From assembly GCA_026874595.1 (NCBI GenBank), contig CM049315.1:64477389-64541388 (forward strand): DNA of 64,000 nt, given 5' to 3'. The stretch is from Sipunculus nudus (lineage: Eukaryota; Annelida; Sipuncula; Golfingiida; Sipunculidae). This document shows, in pieces, positions 22,600 to 33,589 of the stretch (the first letter of the stretch is position 1; the number at the start of each line of letters is the position of its first letter). The translations under genes and the position numbers were made by a program. Below the pieces are notes generated by a model that was not told the DNA's origin, did no database searches, and worked only from the letters and a program-made list of their open reading frames with translations.

Positions 22600-23940
22600 C
22601 ATGCTCATTTTCAGTGTGATCCTCTACTTTCCATTATAAGTTTGACAATATAGTGCTGACATACAAAATTATATATTTTGCTGGTCTATATAAAATAAGT
22701 ATGTTGAGTAGGTATTAAAACTGCAATTTTTTTAATATTTACAGGGTGTTTTTTTATAGATTTAAAGGAATTGAACTGAAGTTGACTGACACATCAGTTG
22801 CTTATATATATGCTTAAGAGCAGACATTGGGTAATGCGTGAAAGCACAAACAATTCATGAAATGTCATGCTCATTTTTAGTGTGAAACTCTACTTTCCAT
22901 TATAAGTTGGACAATATAGTGCTGACTTACAAAATTATATTGTATACGGAACCCAATATAAACAGATAACGTATGCGTGATGAACACACATTCTGTAACG
23001 GAGATAAAAAAATCAGATTCTGTAACACTAGGCAGCGTGAAATGTCTAGGGGAATTAATAAAGAAGTCACTGTTTTTTTTGTTTTTTTGTTAACAAATAA
23101 CTATAATTTTTTCTTAAAACAATCCTAACATTACAATACACTAAATCAATATAATTAAACAGTAAAACAGCGGTATAGCAACAAATCAATACAATCACAC
23201 ATGAAATAATGTGCACAGTACCTGGATACCAACACCGTCACAACGATAAGTTCCCTTAATGTATTCTCTTGGAGAATGACAGTCCAGTGCAAAGCTCTTG
23301 TAACAATCCAGAAAGTAAAAATGCACAAAAATCAAGGAGAACCTCTGAAGAAAATCTATAATTGCCACACACATCGGATAAGGTCCCATACGGAAACACG
23401 CTTCTGCGTCCGCTGGAAAACTTCTCTGCTCTCTCTCCCCTCTAAAACAGAGCCCCTTTATATACTCTTCATCCAAAGCTGAGAATTTTCCACTTCTCGA
23501 ACAGTCTTAAGGATTCTACACAACACAGTAAACACGCCTTTCAGGAATTCGCTAGAAAGACATCGCTGTGTGTATCGCTACATACCAGGTCATCACGTGA
23601 CCTCGGCCAGGCGTGAAAACCCCCAGCCAGCATGACGAGAGTTCAACCAGTACTGATTAAACATAAAGTGCAACAACAACACGAGTTACGCCCGTGTCAC
23701 ACAATAAAAGGAGCACCTAAAACAATATATCTTGCTGGTCTATATAAAAAAAGTATGTTGAGTAGGTATTAAGACTGCACATTTTGTGATATTTACAGGG
23801 TGGTTTCAAAAAGATTTAAAGGAATTGAACAAAAGTTGACTGACACATCAGTTGCTTATATGTGCTTAGAAGCAGACACTGGGTAATGTGTGAAAGCACA
23901 AACAATTCATGAAATGTCATATAAAAGGTAATACAGGTAA
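22600..23940 (+). repeat. Direct duplication inside the MULE, second copy split by the solo LTR
   Basis: The segment 22600-22865 (GCTCATTTTCAGTGTGA ... CAATTCATGAAATGTCAT) is repeated at 22866-22940 plus 23725-23940. The second copy is interrupted exactly at the solo LTR. Confidence 0.75.
22941..23724 (-). mobile_element. Solo LTR (784 bp)
   Basis: It has TGT...ACA ends (TGTATACGG at left, CTAAAACA at right) flanked by ATAT on both sides. Removing the segment and one ATAT gives a join that matches the uninterrupted sister copy at about 22660-22690 with one substitution, a natural empty-site control. On the minus strand it has a strong TATA box (GTATATAAAGGGG, about 23454-23466), so transcription would run leftwards. 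No internal retrotransposon sequence remains. The frame 23476-23195 is LTR sequence, not a gene. Confidence 0.65.
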
Positions 23941-26054
23941 TTTGATTTTAATGATAATCAAATATGAAGCATAAAGACTGCCACTGTTTATCATTAATGT
24001 GGTTATGGGCAAACAAATAATCAGTGTTTGAAAACAAACAACTCAGAATATGTCAAATAAATAGTCCAAGGATCAGCTCATTACTTGGACAAAGGTAATC
24101 AAACAATCTTGCACCACACCTAATTAAAGCTGTTAAGTCTATTATGTTGTGAGATGATGCAAGAAATATCCCAGGTAGCACAAAACATTTTTAAAACATT
24201 TTCAATATGTTGCATTAATGTTTCAACAGAACATCTTTTAAAAATGTTTTAAAAACATTTTTAAAATATTTTTACTAATAGCGCATAAATGTTACAATAG
24301 AACGTTTTTATCAAAACATTTTTAAAACATTTTTAAAACATCTTCAAAAACAGCGCATAAATGTTATAACAAAACATTTTTTTTAAACATTTATAAAACA
24401 TTTTTTTAACATTTTTCTCAAAGTGCATAAATGGGTTCCCGAAACTTTTTTTTAACATTTTAAAAACATTTTAAAAATGTTTTTTAAATGTTGATGAAAA
24501 ATATTTACTTGAAACCTTTGAGATATATTAAAAATGTACAAGATGTAATATGACTTAAATAACCCAATCCAATTTCAGGGATTTTTGTGACCGCGTCATC
24601 TGTCACTGCCTTAGGTATACTTGTGAATGAAATAGTTAAAAATGTTTAAAAAATGTAAACAAATACAACAAAAAAAGTTTTAAAAAATTAAAAAATGTTG
24701 ATAAAAAAATGTTTACTTGAATTATTTATGAGACTTATTTAAATTGTACAAGATGTAATATATATATACACATATATACATATATATATTAATTAAATAT
24801 GTGTAATATTAATATATATTTAAATATAAACATTTTTTATCTGTGTAAATATGTTACATACAAAGGAACTTTCTATATATATAGTAAATATCACTGTAAT
24901 GTATATTTTATTAATAAAATTGGCATCTTCAGATCTGAAGTTTAAAAGAGTGAACTAATTATTTTATATTAAAGCAAAATTCTGCTTCTCGTTCCATATT
25001 TAAACTGAAATCCAGGAGGCAGTTTGTTCAGATCAAATTATAAATTCAGAAATTAAGCTTTACAAAAAAAAAACATAAATAAAACTGGGCAATACGTGTC
25101 AAAAAGTACAGCATGTTCATATTATACTGATAATGTGGTCCAGTGCACTACAGCTATCAGTATGTAACTTATCATATAACCCTCCAGGGAACTCATGTCT
25201 TTTTTTACGGATTGCGGCTTAATTGGATCGACTAGAGTTAATGTGTCCCTGTGGAGACCACATTTTGGCGGGAAACTCAGCATACCAGACTAAACAGTTG
25301 AAGTGGAATGTCTGAGTGTTCAAGCTATTGTGAGTATATTTCATTTATCTTTTCCCCTAATTTTCATTCATATTCATAATTTATAATTTCCAACTAGCTA
25401 ATTAGTAGCAGAACCATTGGTACATTTGTTTATTAAAACTCATTGTGCCATAATGCAAGCAGCTTAAAACAAGGTTTCAATTCAGCTGGAGAGGGGTGAC
25501 AGCCATCCAACCTGTATACAACAATATCATGACCACAACTGATTCTGCTGTACAAGAAATTTCAAACACACACACACATTTATTTATTTAGGGTAGAAAG
25601 TATAGAAGTAATAATGACAGAATAGGCACATACTCATAGGAAGATGTTTCTTTTGCCTATATCAGTATGTATAATTTGTCATTTATAATTTATATTTATT
25701 TTTTATAATATAAACATATATGGCAACATCATCAGCATTTTTTTACAGGTCATTTTTATAATCAAGATTACAAATTTTCATTCAGACTGGTTGTTTTACA
25801 TACATCTTGTTATTGTGTGTGTGGTCATTCACTTGTTTTAAGTTAATAAAATTTGGGGTCAACATATTACCCATAGTTTAGGTGTGTCTGCACCAGTCCT
25901 AATGAGCTGTCACCAAGTAACATGCCAGCTCTCCAAGCATGCATTACAGAGCTGCATTAGGTTTAAAGGGCACCACTGTCAGGCCAAGCTTTAACTGTGA
26001 CATTACCGTACAATTAAATGACATACACCGACCACATGATACCGTCTACTGTGT

Positions 26055-26058
<4 letters not shown>

Positions 26059-26132
<74 letters not shown>

Positions 26133-26257
26133 CTTTCTTACTCACTCTCTATATATATTTATGTTAACTCTCTCTCCCTCTCTTTCTCCCTCTCTCTCTC
26201 TATATATATATATTTATATATAAGGCTAAAACAGGTTTCACTGGACATTTTTCCCTT

Positions 26258-26324
<67 letters not shown>

Positions 26325-26335
26325 ATATATCCTAC
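26059..26335. repeat. Compound (CT)n and (TA)n microsatellites
   Basis: Alternating CT and TA runs fill this interval; the plus-strand frame reading SLSLSIYIYIY is their translation. Confidence 0.85.
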
Positions 26336-26811
26336 TGAGCCCTAATATATATATTATATATTTATGTTTATATACATATAATAAAAGAAAAATATTGTAT
26401 TGGCAACTAAGATATCCCTGAAACAATATGCCGATATCACTTGATTATATATAGAAAAATGATATGTATTGTACTTAAGATAAGTACTATTAAAGTATTT
26501 TTAAACTGGTAACGCAAATAATATTGTGGTTTTCTTTATGTTTTCTGAGTAAAGGGAACATTCTGTCTCATCTAGATGCACTTTTTAAAGTAGTGTACTG
26601 TTTGTATTATCAATAAATTAAATAACTGTACCCTCCTATCAGATTTGTCAGGTATCATATAGTAATATACAATACAGTAGACATTCAGTAATTGATTTAC
26701 ATCTTGTATGTAATAGGATAAATACATTCCTGTCAATTGATTACCTGCCCATTTAAAGTTTTTGTTTAGTGAATTTCATTTATGGTAATATGTACATATT
26801 TATTTCTACAG

Positions 26812-26904
26812 ACACAAGAGGCAAAGAATAAAAAGAAAGGAAGTGAGCCTGCTCCAGTGGAAGACATCACAGACTCTGATTCAGAGTGATGTTTTTTAAA
26901 TAAA
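26812..26904 (+). CDS. Candidate 3'-terminal exon (25 codons) with polyadenylation signal
   Basis: A strong acceptor (TATTTCTACAG ending at 26811) is followed by an open stretch encoding TQEAKNKKKGSEPAPV then EDITDSDSE and a TGA at 26887-26889. An AATAAA lies ten bases after the stop at 26899-26904. The lysine-rich then acidic tail, with a hydrophobic-acidic EDITDSDSE reminiscent of a SUMO-interacting motif, looks like a nuclear protein C-terminus. An upstream ATG with donor (ATGTCTGAGTG ... GTGAGTAT near 25303-25330) exists, but joining it directly gives a frame with stops, so at least one exon is missing or the model is wrong. Function unknown. Confidence 0.35.
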
Positions 26905-27952
26905 CCTCTGTGCCTTACCAGTTACTCTTTTCTTTGTTGATACGTGAGAATATGTTTATCTGGTGTGAAGTTGTAAGCAGAAATGATATAAAATATGCAG
27001 CTGTAGTTTCAACAGAGATGAATTAACTCTATGGTTTAAATTCATTTTTTTGGCAAATATGAACATAATATAGATAAAATAATGGGGAAAGTGTTTTTCT
27101 ACCTTTATATTCATGCGGATTATTTAACCATGTTGGTATAACAAAAGCTGGTTACCAATTTGCCATATCCTGCACACACTACAGAAACCCTGTCAATTCA
27201 AAATATGAAATAAATACTTATATATTCACAACGTATGATATAAGCCCATGCAAAACATATCACATATTGGGTTGTGGGGAATATTTCAGGATATAGATAA
27301 ATGTGTAAATGTTATAAAAATGTTTTTTTGGATATTTTGAAGGAAACATTTTTAAAATATCAAAAAAATGTAACTCACAAAATGTTAATAAAATATTATG
27401 AAAACATTTTTAAAATGTTTTACAAAAACATTTTTAAAACATCAAAATAACATTTTTAAAACGTTTTAGCAAAAAGTTTTAAAAACGTTTTTTATCGAAC
27501 ATACAAAAAAACATTATAAAAATATCACGAGAAAACATTTTCAAAACATTTTGCCAAACGTTTATAAAACATTTTAAAAATATTTTTGTGCTAGCTGGGA
27601 TCCACATCAAATGGTAACTCTTACATATAGACCAGCAAAATATCTTATTTGGGAAGTCAGCACTATATTGTCAAAAGAATAATGGAAAGTATTGAGTATC
27701 ACACTGAAACTTTGAAATAGAGCATGCATTCATATGCGGGCAGTTTAGCCTGTGGCCTAGACTGCCGGCAAGGTCAATTTTCCCTACCGGCTGTTTAGCC
27801 TGTGGGCTAGACTGCCGGCACCCTTCAGGCTGTTTAGCCACTTCCTTTTTTAAAACCAGTTGTTCTGCAGAGTATTGTATCAAGGTGTTTACCTGAAGGT
27901 AAAAAACGGAACCCTGAATATAGGGGATGGGTTGTGTCATTCATGACCTTTG

Positions 27953-27978
27953 AATAAGCTCACAGGTTCGCTAAAAAA
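27953..27978 (-). mobile_element. Family B 5'-end fragment
   Basis: The 26 bases AATAAGCTCACAGG-TTCGCTAAAAAA match the family B end at 60950-60976. It abuts the gypsy pol relic directly. Confidence 0.45.
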
Positions 27979-27985
27979 CATGCGA

Positions 27986-28320
27986 CCCTTTCTAGGTCTT
28001 ACCGGTTATTACCGGAAGTTCGTGCCGAACTCTGCCGTTAACGGACCTTACGCGGAAAGGACAGCCTAACAAACTGGATTGGAAAGAGGTCCATGAGAAT
28101 GCGTACAGCCGGTCATAGCTGAGCTAGCTGATCCCCACATTGGGAGACAACACGATTTCAGTAAGCGGTTCTACCTGAAATGCGACGCATCGGATATCAG
28201 AATCGGAAGTATCCATATGCAGGAACACGATGGCATGATGCATCCGATAGCTTGTGCTAGCAGGAAATTAGGCCTACTGGCTAGAGAGATGAATTACTCT
28301 ACCATCTTGTTGCGGATCCA
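27986..28320 (+). pseudogene. Ty3/gypsy pol relic (RT end to RNase H start)
   Basis: Three short frame-shifted pieces follow the order of gypsy pol: FLGLTGYYRKFVPN (the connection after the RT palm), then an AELADP segment, then FSKRFYLKCDASD and MQEHDGMMHPIACASRKL (start of RNase H; the D of CDASD is a catalytic-type aspartate). A stop (TAA) follows the first piece and the frame changes at least once. It ends near MNYSTI, with no integrase. It is a dead fragment, not clearly linked to the element at 1-2893, which has the opposite strand and no pol in view. Confidence 0.7.
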
Positions 28321-28429
28321 CAACTGTGACGGAGAGGAGCAGAGCGGATCGGAATCAAACGTCTTGGGACGAGACAATCTACCATCGAGAGAGAGAGTGT
28401 TTGGCACCGTAAAAACTGTTTAGGCCGTT

Positions 28430-28922
28430 GGCCTCTGTATAATGCTCGGCTATCTCTGCCATGTTGTCTCATATCATTCGATGTCTTTCTTTCAAAAACA
28501 CAGAGAGATCCTTGCTGCAAAAGTTCAAATACTGCTCTTGCGTCAGCAAGTCGACTATAGTCCATTTCACCACCTGCTGTCCACCTGTTTTTTGTAGATG
28601 ATTTACTTAAAAGTTTATATTTTTCAATGTTTTCCAAGTAAACAACATATGGAAGTGGCAACGTAATATGGCAGTTAAGAATTTTACAATAAATCCCCCG
28701 TTAATGTTTCACAACATTTTAGTCTCTTTTTCATGATCTGGCAGATATGGTGTGTCCCTCCATAAGTAGCCATCTTTGTTTTAGCTGGTTAAATTTTTTA
28801 GAGTGTTTACATAAGATCATCCAATTAGCAGCTGTCAGTTGAGGCTGTTTTTGCATGTGACCAATGACCTTGACCGCCATAAGTGGGTCTGATATGTTGT
28901 AAAATGTAGACTGATTTCTCAT
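28430..28922 (-). pseudogene. Unrecognised coding relic, two minus-strand pieces
   Basis: A 63-codon frame (28922-28731) begins MRNQSTFYNISDPLMAVKVI and contains LTAANWMILCKHSKKFNQLK. Its amino-acid usage is protein-like, unlike the low-complexity frames elsewhere. After about 70 bases with stops in that frame, a second protein-like piece (about 28661-28430) carries LPYVVYLENIEKYK, WTAGGEMDYSRLADARAV and GSLCVFERKTSNDM. Together they suggest one gene broken by a frameshift, or two exons of an unrecognised gene. I cannot name the family; a transposon-encoded accessory protein is as likely as a host gene. Confidence 0.35.
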
Positions 28923-29636
28923 ATTTTCAGAAAACTCTGTTACTCAAATATGGCTTAAGGTAGGAATTTAGTTACCTAGTTGAAAATTAGGTTCTGTAAT
29001 CCTCTCCTCTACACTATAATTGTTTCCCTTGAAATGTACCTAATAAAAATTTTCATAGCAAAAATCAGGTGGACATGAGGGGATGAAACGGACTATAGTC
29101 AGCACGGCTGATCCACATTTGGTAGGAACCAATCACAGTACAGTTAACATTAAGTCATAAGTTGGTATCAAAACGGCGTGTTTTTTTGCCGTTTGTCAAG
29201 GTCATGGCCAAAGATTTGTTGTTCCTTTTTGTTACTATATTATGTATATAATAATTATTAATTGTAATTAATACTTGTTGTTTGCAAGAATCCTATAAGA
29301 TTCACCGAATTTTTAGAATTTCTGATTTTAGAAGAAATATCTAAATTTACATCAGGTAATTTTTTATCACATTTTTGGCTGTTAAATTGGAACCCGCTGA
29401 AACGTACGTTTTGTATATTAATTTTTATTATTAGGTTTCCACTGACAGGAAGACCCCATTTAACCTGGCAACGCCCACTTTCAACCATGGTGGCGGGTCA
29501 CTGCATGAGCTGGTAAACACTGGCAGCCCTGTTTCTGCTCCATCGAACCTGTTTATCTATCATCTAAATTTTTACATTAAAGAGAATAAAATGAGAAATA
29601 CTGAAAGAAGTTAGAGACCATAAAAAACACCAATTA
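28923..29636. other. Unassigned DNA
   Basis: No supported gene or repeat. Confidence 0.25.
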
Positions 29637-29639
29637 ATA

Positions 29640-30830
29640 TTTCAATTAATATTATTATTATTATTATTATTAAGATTATTATACTAAATGGTAATTTTAT
29701 TTTCAATATTGATAACACTATAAATTTTTTTAATATAATTAATATAATGATTACTATTATTTGTTTTAATTATTGCTATTATTAATGTTTTGATGTTGAT
29801 GATAATTATTATTATTGATATTATTATTATTATTATTAGTATCATTTTTTTAAATTTTATTAATGTTTTAATTTTAACATTTTTCTTATTATGATTATTA
29901 TAATAATAATTATATTAATATTAATAATATTAATATCTTATTTATATTATTAATATGAATATTGTATTTAATCATATTATATTTAATGTTTACTATTATT
30001 AGTAGTAGTAGTAGTAGTAGTAGTAGTAATAGTTGGAGTATAAGTATTATCAATATTATTATAAGTAGTTATATTATTATCAAAATTATTATTATTATTA
30101 TTATTATTAACATTTAAAATATTTGTATTAGTATTAATATTATTATAATAATAATGATAATTATAATAATAATAATAATAATTATTATTATTATTATTAT
30201 TAAAATTATTGTTATTGTTCTCAATATGATTATTAAATAATCCTACTGCCACTACTATTATTACTACGATAACTAATACTACTACTTAAAACTACTACTA
30301 CTACAAATGTTAATACTACTAATAAAAATAATAAAACCATAGTAATATTAACAAAAAGTACTACAAGTAATACAAGTAATAATTATAATTAAAATAATGA
30401 TAATATCAATACTACAATAAATGTAACTCCAAATTATAGTTCTACAACAGCCACTGTACAAGTTTACTACTACTACTTCTACTACACCTACAACTACTAC
30501 TACTAATGCTACTGCTTTTACTACTAATACTAATATTACCAAAAGCTCTAACAGAAGTACTACTAATGCTGCTACCAATACCAAAACTGTTACTAGAAAA
30601 CAATTGTAATATCAGTAATAAAAATAATAGTAATAGTAATAATAATAATAACAACAACTAGCACTACTGCTACTAATACTACTACCACTTCTACTACTGC
30701 TTTTACCAATATTACTACTACAACATCGCCCGACTACTAATACTAATACTACAATCACCAACAGTATAGTACTACTACTACTGCTACTACCACTAAAACT
30801 ACTACAACCACCAAGTGCCATAATAAATTA
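29640..30830. repeat. Degenerate trinucleotide block (ATT/AAT, AGT/ACT units)
   Basis: For about 1.2 kb almost every third base is conserved: ATT/TTA runs, then TAGTAGTAGTAG (30000-30028), then ACTACTACNACT with scattered changes to 30820. The reading frames full of N/Y/T or S/L/V on the minus strand are translations of it. Confidence 0.8.
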
Positions 30831-30839
30831 AGTTAAATG

Positions 30840-32780
30840 TATTGCGTTTTTTAGAAGTTTGAAGACATCAGAATAATAGTGTACACGTGCAAATAAAGTG
30901 ACTGTTTTAAATTGATAAGCAGCGGCGGTGGGCACATCGGGCCTTAGCCTCCTAAGAAATGGTATTCCTTTTGAGCTAAGAACCGTGCTTATACCTTAGC
31001 TAGTTATACCCATCAAAAATTGCCAAAATAATTTATTTTATTGTATTGTGTGTTTTTACAGTATGAAGATTTTTGAATAATAGTGAATATGGGCAAATAA
31101 GGTGCGTGCTTTGATAAGCAGAGGGGCTGCGCATCTTGGCCCTTAGCCCCGAAAAAATGCTATCACTTTCGACCAAAGAACCGGGCTTACCTGAGCAAGC
31201 GAATATAATTAATAAGTTGCGTTAATTATACAATTTTAATATATTGCGTGTTTTGACAGAAATCATCGGAATGATAATATACACGTGCAAATAATGTGCG
31301 TGGTTTGATAAGCAGAGGTGCTGGGCATCTCGGCCCATAGCCCCCAAGAAATGGTATCCCCTTTGAGCTAAGAACCATGCTTATACCTGAGCTATAGTTA
31401 TACCTATCAATTAGTGCCATAATAATTTGATTTTAATGTATTGCGTCTTTTAGCAGCTTGAAGACATCAGAATAATAATGAACAGAGGGGCTGCATGCAT
31501 CTCGGCCCTTAGCACCCCAAATTGGTATCGCTTTCTACCTAAGAACAGTGCTTATATACCTGACCTAGTTATATCAATCAATAAGTGCCACTTTTATCTG
31601 ATTTTAATGTATTCCGTTTTTAGCAGTAACATCGGAATAAAGTGTATACGTGGAAATAAAGTGCGTGATTTGATTAGCAATGGTGGTGGGCACCTCGGCC
31701 CTAAGCCTCCGAAAAATGGTATCGCTCTTCACCTAAGAACCCGGCTTACCTGAGCAAGCGAATACTATCAAAACGTGCGTTTATAATACAATTTAAATTG
31801 ATTGCGTGTTTTGGCATCAGGATAATAGTGTACATAATCAAATAAGGTGCGTGCTTTGATAAGCAGTGGGGCTGCGCATCTCGGCCCTTAGCACCCCAAA
31901 AATGGTAACGCTTTCGACCTAAGAACCCGGCTTATAACTGACCTAGTTATGCCCATCAATAAGTGCCATAATAATTTGATTTTTTAATGTTTTGCGTCTG
32001 TTAGCAGTTTGAAGACATCGGAATAACAGTGTACATGTGCAAATAAGGTTTGTGCTTTGATAAGCAGAGGAGCTATACGCATCTCGGGCCTTAGCCTCCG
32101 AAAAATGGTTGTCTTCAACCGAAGAACCGGGTTTATACCTGAGCAAGCGAGTACTATTAATAAGTGCGTTAGTATTACAATTTAAATTTATTGCGCGTTT
32201 TGGTAGTTAGAAGACATCGGAATAATAGTGTTCATGTGCAAATGAGATGCCTGCTTTGATAAGCAGACGTGCGGGGCATCCTTGCCCTTAGCACCCCAAA
32301 AGTGGTAACGCTTTCGACCTAAGAACCCGGCTTATACCTGACCTAGTTATGCCCATCAATAAGTGCCATAATAATTTGATTTAAATGTTTTGCGTCTTTT
32401 AGCAGTTTGAAGACATCAGAATAACAGTGTACATGTGCAAATAAGGTTTGTACTTTGATAAGCAGAGGAGCTACACATCTCGGCCCTTAGCCTCCGAAAA
32501 ATGGTATCGTCTTCAACCGAAGAACCGGGTTTATACCTGAGCAAGCGAGTACTATTATTAAGTGCGTTAGTAATACAATTTTAATTTATTACGTGATTTG
32601 GTAGTTAGAAGACATCGGAATAATAGTGTTCATGTGCAAATGAGATGCCTGCTTTGATAAGCAGACGTGCGGGGCATCCTGGCCCTTAGCACCAGAAAAA
32701 TGGTATATCGCTCTCGACCTAAAAACCGTGGTATATACCTGACCAAGTTCATCCGATCAATATTATCTCGCAATCATATT
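30840..32780 (+). repeat. Family E satellite array 1, about 200-bp monomers
   Basis: About ten monomers share GTTTGAAGACATCRGAATAA, GATAAGCAG, CTCGGCCCTTAGCCTCCGAA and AAGAACCGGGCTTATACCTG. Anchors lie near 30858, 31060, 31260, 31455, 31625, 31815, 32005, 32203, 32402 and 32602. The last four alternate between two subtypes (AGCAGTTTGAAG...GTACATG and GTAGTTAGAAG...GTTCATG), giving a dimeric higher-order repeat of about 397 bases. Confidence 0.8.
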
Positions 32781-32826
32781 AGGACACCTATAAATATTAC
32801 AACTCAAAAAAATAATAATACTGTTA

Positions 32827-33097
32827 GGCCAAAAAAGGTATGGTTCTCAGGCACCTCTTACGTCAATTTTAACCCCCGCCCCCCGCGTCAAAAATCTTTA
32901 TTTTTATTTTTATTTTCATCTTTCTTTTGTTACATAGTGATTTTACCTGTTTAGCAAAAAAATCCTGTTATTATCATGCTTTTCCTGATTATATAACCTT
33001 TTTATCGAAACATACAAAAAAATATCAAACAAAAAATCGCCCGCCCGCACTGTTTTAAAAAAAAAGTGCCTGAGAACCGAACCTTTTTTTTTTTGCC
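32827..33097. mobile_element. PIF/Harbinger-type MITE, copy 1
   Basis: The 271-bp element has about 28-bp inverted ends (GGCCAAAAAAGGTATGGTTC on the left; GGCAAAAAAAAAAGGTTCGG on the right in reverse, both continuing TCTCAGGCAC). It is flanked by TTA on both sides (32824-32826 and 33098-33100). A TWA 3-bp duplication is the Harbinger signature. Confidence 0.7.
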
Positions 33098-33362
33098 TTA
33101 TAATTACTAACTAAAATGTTTATGCGGCCACTACAAATCCTTATCTTAAAAGCACTATACTAGGCCTACTACTGTAATACACTTGTTTTAGTTAACGACT
33201 AATAATAATATTACAGTATATTACAGTATATATCTGGTATTCACTTGACAATAATAGATAGATATACGGAAATAATTTCTGATTTAATATGAATATCCAC
33301 AACTGCTCTGAGAATGCATGCAATGTGGCAGTGCTTAAACATGCTTCTACGTGTGCTTTTAC
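33098..33362. other. Unassigned DNA
   Basis: No supported feature; it separates the MITE from the GC-rich block. Confidence 0.25.
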
Positions 33363-33589
33363 GTGCTAGTCTGCCGAACCTGCGGCACGGTGTGCACCCG
33401 GTGAGACGCCTCCCGATAAGACGTACGTCCCAACGGACCGTGCGATAAAACGCAGGGCGGCAGGACGCACTATATAAACAATGACGAGTGGCCGGTAGGA
33501 CGTACTCCATAAACATTGCCCCGTCACCAATAAGCGTGTCGTGCTGCGGGACCCGGCGTGTTTACCTCCTGCCCGTCTACGTCTCTCTT

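Larger units (their letters stand above)
24170..27599. mobile_element. TIR element with CCCAGSTAGCACAAAA ends, inserted in the MULE
   Basis: Both ends read CCCAGNTAGCACAAAA inwards, followed by several hundred bases of tandem AAAACATTTTTAAAACATTT-type units (24181-24530 and 27310-27590). An AT dinucleotide flanks both ends and could be a 2-bp target duplication, too short to be sure. Inside are a candidate terminal exon (26812-26889) and CT/TA microsatellites. The superfamily is not assigned. Confidence 0.55.
22498..27845. mobile_element. MULE-type (Mutator-like) non-autonomous element with long TIRs
   Basis: The ends are inverted repeats starting GGAAGTGGCTAAACAGCC and alignable for about 200 bases (right TIR about 27603-27845). 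They are flanked by a perfect 9-bp duplication, TTTTTTAAA, at 22489-22497 and 27846-27854. Long TIRs with 9-bp duplications are the hallmark of the Mutator superfamily. Inside are a tandem duplication, a solo LTR (22941-23724) and a separate TIR element (24170-27599). I see no transposase frame, so it is non-autonomous. Confidence 0.75.

Noticed and set aside
29983-30821. Minus-strand frames rich in Asn/Tyr/Thr or Ser/Leu/Val
   Set aside because: Translations of the trinucleotide low-complexity block.
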